From Methanomicrobiales archaeon (GTDB taxonomy: Archaea; Halobacteriota; Methanomicrobia; Methanomicrobiales; JACTUA01): 10,105 nt of DNA. Below are positions 6,184 through 10,105 of the stretch, piece by piece. The notes under the pieces were generated by a model. The model did not search any database. It was given only the letters and a program-made list of their open reading frames with translations, and was not told where the DNA came from. Each line of letters begins with the position of its first letter. Positions within the stretch are counted from its first letter, which is position 1. The position numbers and the translations under genes were made by a program. The stretch covers positions 1-10,105 of the forward strand of contig JAJRDF010000030.1 of NCBI GenBank assembly GCA_028678555.1. The letters run 5' to 3'.

Positions 6184-7392
6184 ATGACCGGGGCGGGAGG
6201 GGAGACGGCGGGGACCGGCGTTACGGAAGACCGTTCCCCACCCCCGCTCCGCGGGATCTTCCTCTCGTTCCTCCGGCTGGGTGCCACCGCCTATGGCGGC
6301 CCTGCCATGGTCCCGCAGATCCAGGCCATGGCGGTGGCGCAGCGCGGATGGCTGCCGGAAAGGGATTTCCGGAACGGGGTTGCCCTCTGCCAGACGGTCC
6401 CGGGGGCGACGGCCATCCAGATGGCCGGTTATGTCGGTTACCGGCTCCGGGCGATCCCAGGGGCGATCGCTGCCTATGCCGGCTTTGCCCTGCCGGCTTT
6501 TCTCATCGTCATGATCCTTTCCGCCCTCTACGTGCAGGCATCCGGGATGCCCTTTGCCGTCACCCTGCTCCAGGGTCTCCGGGCCGTCGTGGTGGCCATC
6601 GTCGTCTACGCGTCCCTGGGCTTTGCCCGTGCCGCCCTCACGGGCTGGAGGGCCGCCGTAATCGCTGCCGTCGCATTCGTCCTCTTCGTGGCCGGTCTCC
6701 ACCCGGTCCTGGTCGTCGGGATCGCTGCCCTCCTTGGCGTAATCCTCCTCCCGCCGGAGACCACCCCTGCCGGGGCCGGGGACGGGAAACCGGCCCAGGG
6801 CCACGGATGGCCCTACGTTGCCCTCCTCATGGCCACTGCCGCGGGGTTCGTGCTCCTCTGGTTCCTCTCGCCCCTCCTTTTCGAGATCGCGTCCGTCTTC
6901 TTCCGGGTGGACCTCTTTGCCTTCGGCGGGGGGCTTGCCGCGCTCCCGGTGATGTACCACGAGGTGGTCACCGTCCACGGATGGGTGACACCGCAGGCAT
7001 TCCTGGATGGCATTGCCATCGGGCAGATTACGCCGGGGCCCATCGTGATCACCGCCACGTTCCTGGGGTACCTGGTGGCAGGAATCCCCGGCGCCATCGT
7101 GGCAACGCTGGCCATCTTCACCCCTTCGTTCCTGATCGTGGTGGGAACGATCCCGTACTTTGACCGGATCCGATCCTCCCCCCGGCTGATCCTTGCCCTG
7201 AGCGGCATCGTCTGTTCCTTCACCGGCCTCCTCTTCACCGTCGCGATCCGGTTCGCGCTGGACGTGGACTGGACCCTGGCCCTGGCCATCATCGCGGTGA
7301 TCGGCTTCCTGGCGCTCTTCAGGGGTGTCGCGGTCCACTGGGTTGTGGCAGGGGCGGTGGCGGTGTCGATGCTCCTGGGATTCCTCTTCTAG
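6184..7392 (+). CDS. chrA: ChrA-type (CHR family) chromate/anion transporter, two-domain
   Basis: Integral membrane protein of the CHR family, whose characterised members export chromate; in an anaerobe the natural substrate may differ. The 402 residues form the long two-domain type. The first CHR domain has FLRLGATAYGGPAMVPQ (29-45) and QTVPGATAIQMAGYVGYRLR (70-89) followed by AIPGAIAAYAGFALP. The second repeats this plan with FFRVDLFAFGGGLAALP (239-255), GQITPGP (280-286) and GIPGAIVATLAIFTPSF (300-316). Hydrophobic segments fill the protein, with a polar linker rich in Pro, Gly and Lys (about 190-208) between the halves. I chose the ATG at 6184 over one at 6151 because 6151 overlaps the presumed TATA element and has no ribosome-binding site. 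No chrB-like regulator gene is adjacent. It is divergent from nfo. Confidence 0.93.
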   Translation: MTGAGGETAGTGVTEDRSPPPLRGIFLSFLRLGATAYGGPAMVPQIQAMAVAQRGWLPERDFRNGVALCQTVPGATAIQMAGYVGYRLRAIPGAIAAYAGFALPAFLIVMILSALYVQASGMPFAVTLLQGLRAVVVAIVVYASLGFARAALTGWRAAVIAAVAFVLFVAGLHPVLVVGIAALLGVILLPPETTPAGAGDGKPAQGHGWPYVALLMATAAGFVLLWFLSPLLFEIASVFFRVDLFAFGGGLAALPVMYHEVVTVHGWVTPQAFLDGIAIGQITPGPIVITATFLGYLVAGIPGAIVATLAIFTPSFLIVVGTIPYFDRIRSSPRLILALSGIVCSFTGLLFTVAIRFALDVDWTLALAIIAVIGFLALFRGVAVHWVVAGAVAVSMLLGFLF

Positions 7393-7463
7393 CGACCCGG
7401 CGAAGACCCCTGCCCCGGGCACCGGATCCCGTTTCCTTTCAGAGAGTGCATACTCCCGTCGCC

Positions 7464-7471
7464 ATTAAATA
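7464..7471 (+). promoter_or_regulatory. TATA box of the Dps-like thioferritin gene
   Basis: ATTAAATA in GC-rich DNA predicts a transcript start near 7493, followed by a strong ribosome-binding site AAGGAGGT (7496-7503) 8 nt before the ATG. A short inverted repeat, GAGT (7444-7447) with ACTC (7452-7455), lies just upstream and could be part of an operator. Unlike its neighbours, this gene has a leadered start. Confidence 0.55.
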
Positions 7472-7511
7472 GGATATCTTCCCAGTTGCGCAGGGAAGGA
7501 GGTTTTCACAC

Positions 7512-8063
7512 ATGGCAAAGGTTGCACAGGAAATGGTCAGAAAGGCTGGCGTGGACCTGGACAAGCTGCTGGATCTGCTTGTCAAGAACGCCGCGGCAGA
7601 GCTCACGACGTTCTACTACTACACGATCCTCCGGGTGAACCTGATCGACCTGGACGGGGAAGGGATCAAGGAGATTGCCGAGGTGGCCCGCATCGAGGAT
7701 CGGAACCATTTCGAGGCGCTGGTCCCCCGGATCTATGAGCTGGGCGGGAAGCCCCCCGAGAACATGGTGGACTTCCACAACCTCTCCGCCTGCTCGCCGG
7801 CAAAGCTCCCGAAGGACCCGCGGGACGTGAAGGCGATGCTCACCGTGCTTGTCGAGGCGGAACGGTGTGCCGTCCGGGGCTATACCGCCATCTGCAACAT
7901 GACGGCAGGGAAGGACCACCGGACCTACGACATGTCCCTCGCCATCCTGAACGAGGAGATCGAGCACGAGTCCTGGTTCTCGGAGTTCCTGGGCGAGGGG
8001 CCCTCGGGCCACTTCATGCGCCGGGGCGAGACCTCGCCCTTCGTCTCCAAGTTCCTCCGCTAA
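7512..8063 (+). CDS. Dps-like ferritin (DPSL, thioferritin) with cysteine pair
   Basis: A four-helix-bundle ferritin-superfamily protein of 183 residues, the length of archaeal Dps-like proteins, which assemble into 12-subunit cages and oxidise iron with peroxide to protect DNA. The likely di-iron ligands are E30 (AAAELTTFYYY), E62 and H66 (RIEDRNHF), E115 (VEAERC), and a glutamate at 148/149 with H152 (LNEEIEHESWF). Cysteines C94 (LSACSP) and C119 (EAERCAV) are 25 residues apart, the same separation as the C101/C126 pair of the Sulfolobus solfataricus protein that defines the thioferritin group (residue numbers recalled from the literature). A third cysteine, C128, is extra. It has its own TATA box and a strong ribosome-binding site, so it is probably well expressed. 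A plain rubrerythrin-like function is the main alternative. Confidence 0.9.
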   Translation: MAKVAQEMVRKAGVDLDKLLDLLVKNAAAELTTFYYYTILRVNLIDLDGEGIKEIAEVARIEDRNHFEALVPRIYELGGKPPENMVDFHNLSACSPAKLPKDPRDVKAMLTVLVEAERCAVRGYTAICNMTAGKDHRTYDMSLAILNEEIEHESWFSEFLGEGPSGHFMRRGETSPFVSKFLR

Positions 8064-8096
8064 CGGCAGGCGGGCGGTTCCCACACTATTTTTTCA
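8064..8096 (+). terminator. Probable U-rich terminator of the thioferritin gene
   Basis: A run of six T (8089-8094) lies 26 nt after the stop codon in otherwise GC-rich DNA, fitting archaeal termination at oligo-U. The only stem before it is short (GGG/CCC around CGGTT). Confidence 0.45.
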
Positions 8097-8154
8097 CCGG
8101 GATGGAACCGGATCCGAAAGGGGGAAATCCCGGGACCATCCTACCATCCCATCA

Positions 8155-8170
8155 GGGAGGCACCCCTCCC
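8155..8170 (+). repeat. Small inverted repeat upstream of the ZIP gene
   Basis: GGGAGG and CCTCCC form a 6-bp stem around CACC, 24 nt before the ZIP start codon. It could be an operator or a leader hairpin. No clear TATA box is visible between the upstream terminator and this gene. Confidence 0.3.
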
Positions 8171-8193
8171 GCCCGGCACCGTGGGGACACCTG

Positions 8194-9006
8194 ATGTTTG
8201 AGTTTTTCCTCTCACTGGATCCTGTCCTGCAGGCGTTCCTCGCAGGGTGCTTCACCTGGAGTGTCACTGCCCTCGGGGCATCCACCGTGTTCCTGACCCG
8301 CACCGTGAACCAGCGGCTGCTGGACGGGATGATGGGGTTTGCCGCCGGTGTCATGATCGCGGCCAGCTTCTGGTCCCTGCTCCTCCCGGCCATCAGCCTG
8401 GCGGAGGAGATGGGGGCAGTCCCCTGGGTGCCTGCAGCGGCAGGATTCGTGGCCGGGTGGGTGTTCCTGCTGGCCATGGACCGGCTGGTACCTCATCTGC
8501 ACATCGGGTTTCCCGAGGAGAAGGCTGAAGGGCCAAGAACTTCCCTGGGCCGCACATCCCTGCTCGTCATGGCCATCACGCTCCACAACATCCCGGAGGG
8601 TCTCGCCATCGGGGTCGCCTTCGGGGCCATCGGTGCCGGGATCCCGTCAGCCACCCTGGCAGGGGCCGTGGCACTTGCCATCGGGATCGGGATCCAGAAC
8701 TTCCCCGAGGGTCTGGCCATCTCCCTGCCACTGCGCCGGGAGGGGATTTCACGGGCGGGAAGCTTCTTCTACGGGCAGCTCTCCGCCGTCGTGGAACCGG
8801 TCGCTGCCGTCATCGGTGCCGCCGTTGTCCTGGTGGCCCGGCCGATCCTTCCCTACGCGCTCGCCTTTGCCGCGGGTGCCATGATCTTTGTCGTCGTGGA
8901 GGAGGTCATCCCCGAGTGCCACCTGAACGGCTTCGAAGGGGCGGTGACGACCGGGTTCCTCGGCGGGTTCGTCACCATGATGATCCTTGACCTGGCTCTG
9001 GGGTAG
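8194..9006 (+). CDS. ZIP-family divalent metal transporter (GufA/ZIP11-like)
   Basis: Inner-membrane transporter of the ZIP family, which moves zinc and other divalent metals into the cytoplasm. The 270 residues contain about eight hydrophobic segments. Metal-site motifs are HNIPEGLAIG (131-140, helix 4), QNFPEGLAI (168-176, helix 5) and VEEVIPE (235-241, helix 7). DRLVPHLH (96-103) at the end of helix 3 opens a short cytoplasmic loop, as in the GufA/ZIP11 branch. The ATG at 8194 has only a weak GGGG upstream. It lies 130 bp after the thioferritin stop, beyond a likely terminator, so it is probably transcribed separately. Supply of iron, zinc or manganese in step with the thioferritin is a reasonable inference; the metal cannot be told from sequence. 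Confidence 0.93.
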   Translation: MFEFFLSLDPVLQAFLAGCFTWSVTALGASTVFLTRTVNQRLLDGMMGFAAGVMIAASFWSLLLPAISLAEEMGAVPWVPAAAGFVAGWVFLLAMDRLVPHLHIGFPEEKAEGPRTSLGRTSLLVMAITLHNIPEGLAIGVAFGAIGAGIPSATLAGAVALAIGIGIQNFPEGLAISLPLRREGISRAGSFFYGQLSAVVEPVAAVIGAAVVLVARPILPYALAFAAGAMIFVVVEEVIPECHLNGFEGAVTTGFLGGFVTMMILDLALG

Positions 9007-9042
9007 GCCATTTCCGCTGGTACCTGTCCTCTTGGCGACCTG

Positions 9043-9062
9043 CTGCCGCCTTGATACGGCAG
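9043..9062 (+). repeat. Inverted repeat between the ZIP and DUF169 genes
   Basis: CTGCCG and CGGCAG form a perfect 6-bp stem around an 8-nt loop. It lies 37 nt past the ZIP stop and about 22 nt before the TATA element of the next gene, so it could be a transcript-end hairpin or an operator. There is no T run after it. Confidence 0.35.
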
Positions 9063-9084
9063 GAACATCCCCGGGCAACAAACC

Positions 9085-9091
9085 TTTATCC
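9085..9091 (+). promoter_or_regulatory. TATA box of the DUF169 gene
   Basis: TTTATCC is centred about 27 nt before the ATG at 9115. No ribosome-binding site precedes the ATG (the bases before it are GACGTCAC), so the transcript is probably leaderless. Confidence 0.6.
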
Positions 9092-9114
9092 CGACGCTGC
9101 GGGAATGACGTCAC

Positions 9115-9888
9115 ATGGACACTGCACTGCGCGACACCTTTACCCGGCTCTGGCAGAAATATTTCGACGGCGAGGAACTCCCGATTACCTTCGGGATAGG
9201 ACGGGATACCGGTACTGTGAAGAAGGCCCCGGTACCGAAGGACTGGCGGTGCCTGGTCTGCGACCTCTCCCGGATCCGGAAAGGCACGGACCTGGTCATA
9301 GACCACGGATCCCTCTCCTGCAGCGGGGCCCAGTTCTACCTGGGTTACACCACGGAACGCCGGCCGGAGTTCCGTTACTTCCTCTCCACGGGGAAACCGG
9401 GCGTCGTGGAAGGGGAGCGGTACAAGCGGACACCGGAGATCGTCGATGAGATGGACCGGCACCGGGAGACCATTCCTTCCACAGGGAAGTGTTATACCTT
9501 CAAACGGTGGGACCGGCTCACCGCAGGCGACGAACCGGAGGTCGTGATCTTCTTTGCCCGGCCGGAGGTCCTTTCCGGGCTCTTCACGCTGGCGAACTTC
9601 GACGAGAGCGACCCGAACGGTGGGGTCATCTGCCCCTTCGGGGCCGGGTGCGGCTCGATGATCTACTGGCCCTGGCTGGAGGGGCAGAAAGAGCACCCCA
9701 GGGCAGTACTCGGGATGTTCGATCCCTCGGCACGCCCGTGCGTGCCCGTGGACGTGCTGACCTTTGCCGTGCCGATGAAGAAGTTCGGAAGGATGATCGG
9801 GTACATGGAGGAGTCCTTCCTGATCACCCCGACGTGGGAGAAGGTGAAGCGGAAGATCCGGATGAGCAGGGAGGTGTATGGAAAATGA
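9115..9888 (+). CDS. DUF169 family protein, cysteine-rich
   Basis: A 257-residue protein of the DUF169 (COG2043) family, common in methanogens and other anaerobes and without an assigned function that I know of. Seven cysteines are present: C46 and C49 (WRCLVCDLSRIRKG), C69 (LSCSGAQFYLGY, the family's conserved segment), C126, C173 and C179 (VICPFGAGCGSM), and C209. The C46-x2-C49 and C173-x5-C179 pairs could bind metal or an iron-sulfur cluster, which is inference. Other family-like segments are VVIFFARPEVLSGL (143-156) and FDPSARPC (202-209). No membrane segment or signal peptide is seen, so it is probably cytoplasmic. It starts at ATG 9115 behind its own TATA box. The composition of the DNA changes sharply right after its stop codon. 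Confidence 0.85.
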   Translation: MDTALRDTFTRLWQKYFDGEELPITFGIGRDTGTVKKAPVPKDWRCLVCDLSRIRKGTDLVIDHGSLSCSGAQFYLGYTTERRPEFRYFLSTGKPGVVEGERYKRTPEIVDEMDRHRETIPSTGKCYTFKRWDRLTAGDEPEVVIFFARPEVLSGLFTLANFDESDPNGGVICPFGAGCGSMIYWPWLEGQKEHPRAVLGMFDPSARPCVPVDVLTFAVPMKKFGRMIGYMEESFLITPTWEKVKRKIRMSREVYGK

Positions 9889-9908
9889 GTGCTGTTCGTC
9901 GATTGACA

Positions 9909-9918
9909 TTTTATATAT
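9909..9918 (+). promoter_or_regulatory. TATA box of the AT-rich gene at the right edge
   Basis: TTTTATATAT is centred 24 nt before the ATG at 9938, giving another leaderless arrangement. The surroundings are AT-rich, so a chance match is more likely here than for the other TATA boxes. Confidence 0.45.
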
Positions 9919-9937
9919 GTTACACCTCACTTACTTT

Positions 9938-10105
9938 ATGGAAGAGTCGAAAAAACAATTCATTTTGGGAATTTTAATCGGTATTTTAGGCGGTATAGGA
10001 GGCAGTATTTTTACTGTTGAATTATACAATCGACAAACATTTTATTCTCAAATTATTTTTTTCATAGGTTTATTTTGCTTAGTGATATTTCCAATAGCAA
10101 TTATT
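9938..10105 (+). CDS. Small AT-rich membrane protein, partial (right edge)
   Basis: An open frame from the ATG at 9938 to the window edge; 56 residues are visible, starting MEESKKQFILGILIGILGG. There are two hydrophobic segments, about residues 8-27 and 39-56, joined by a short polar stretch (VELYNRQTFYSQ), so it is probably a membrane protein with N-terminal charged residues. By hand count 46 of its 168 bases are G or C (27%), and leucine is mostly TTA and isoleucine ATT or ATA, whereas its neighbours use CTC, CTG and ATC almost exclusively. This indicates a foreign origin. I do not recognise a family. The gene is likely real because of the long stop-free run in AT-rich DNA and the TATA box 24 nt upstream, but this is not certain with the end missing. 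Confidence 0.6.
   Translation, partial: MEESKKQFILGILIGILGGIGGSIFTVELYNRQTFYSQIIFFIGLFCLVIFPIAII

Noticed and set aside
5958..7163. A repeat protein encoded by the tandem array (KMPG/WVPG hexapeptides on the plus strand)
   Set aside because: The open frame continues for about 1 kb out of phase with chrA and has no ribosome-binding site. The 18-bp period keeps the frame open by arithmetic alone.
5746..7422. A long minus-strand open frame antisense to chrA, running through the repeat array into nfo
   Set aside because: Its translation is charged low-complexity sequence (Gly, Asp, Glu, Arg, His) where chrA is clearly a transporter, and it overlaps nfo on the same strand in another frame.
9885..9977. 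A 30-residue frame whose ATG overlaps the DUF169 stop (ATGA)
   Set aside because: It runs across the TATA box and the first codons of the more convincing membrane-protein frame, and its sequence has no family features. The overlap is probably chance.
9906..10045. A 9-nt direct repeat ACATTTTAT (9906-9914 and 10037-10045) as possible attachment or target-site duplication
   Set aside because: Short AT-only-like matches are expected by chance in DNA of about 27% G+C, and one copy lies inside the open frame.

Overview
This window looks like chromosomal DNA from a high-GC methanogenic archaeon, most likely order Methanomicrobiales (inference; a Methanoculleus-like or Methanolinea-like genome would fit). 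The archaeal signs are a fused-type tRNA-splicing endonuclease, archaeal-type PheRS alpha and TrpRS, TATA boxes of archaeal form, and start codons lying 24-30 nt from the TATA centre, as in leaderless transcripts. Strong G+C bias leaves long empty open frames antisense to nearly every gene.

Left part, all on the minus strand. From right to left, endA - trpS - pheS (4720 to 988) form a tight tRNA-function operon. The genes are joined by 4-nt overlaps (GTGA, then ATGA) and a TATA box sits about 30 nt before the endA GTG. A second TATA box just after pheS (949-957) appears to start a small operon of three genes: an unrecognised soluble protein of about 80 residues, an unrecognised 66-residue two-helix membrane protein, and a HEAT-repeat protein cut by the left edge.

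Middle. A 415-bp gap (4721-5135) holds the endA promoter and several G-rich hairpins and short repeats but no convincing gene. Then comes nfo (endonuclease IV, minus), with all nine metal ligands present. It is divergent from chrA (plus), a two-domain CHR-family anion transporter. The gap between them carries a striking 18-bp tandem repeat with a 36-bp higher-order period.

Right part, all on the plus strand: chrA, a Dps-like thioferritin with the cysteine pair of that family, a ZIP-family metal transporter and a DUF169 protein. Together with nfo they suggest a metal-handling and oxidative-damage neighbourhood (inference from gene content; the genes probably have separate promoters).

Right edge. 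Immediately after the DUF169 gene the composition falls abruptly to about 27% G+C in a new reading frame (9938 to the edge) encoding a small membrane protein behind its own TATA box. This looks like the edge of horizontally acquired DNA.

The points most worth following up are the possible iron-sulfur cysteine motif in TrpRS, the tandem repeat array, the composition break at the right edge, and the G-rich hairpin family. I did not see a clear-cut new multi-gene system within the window.
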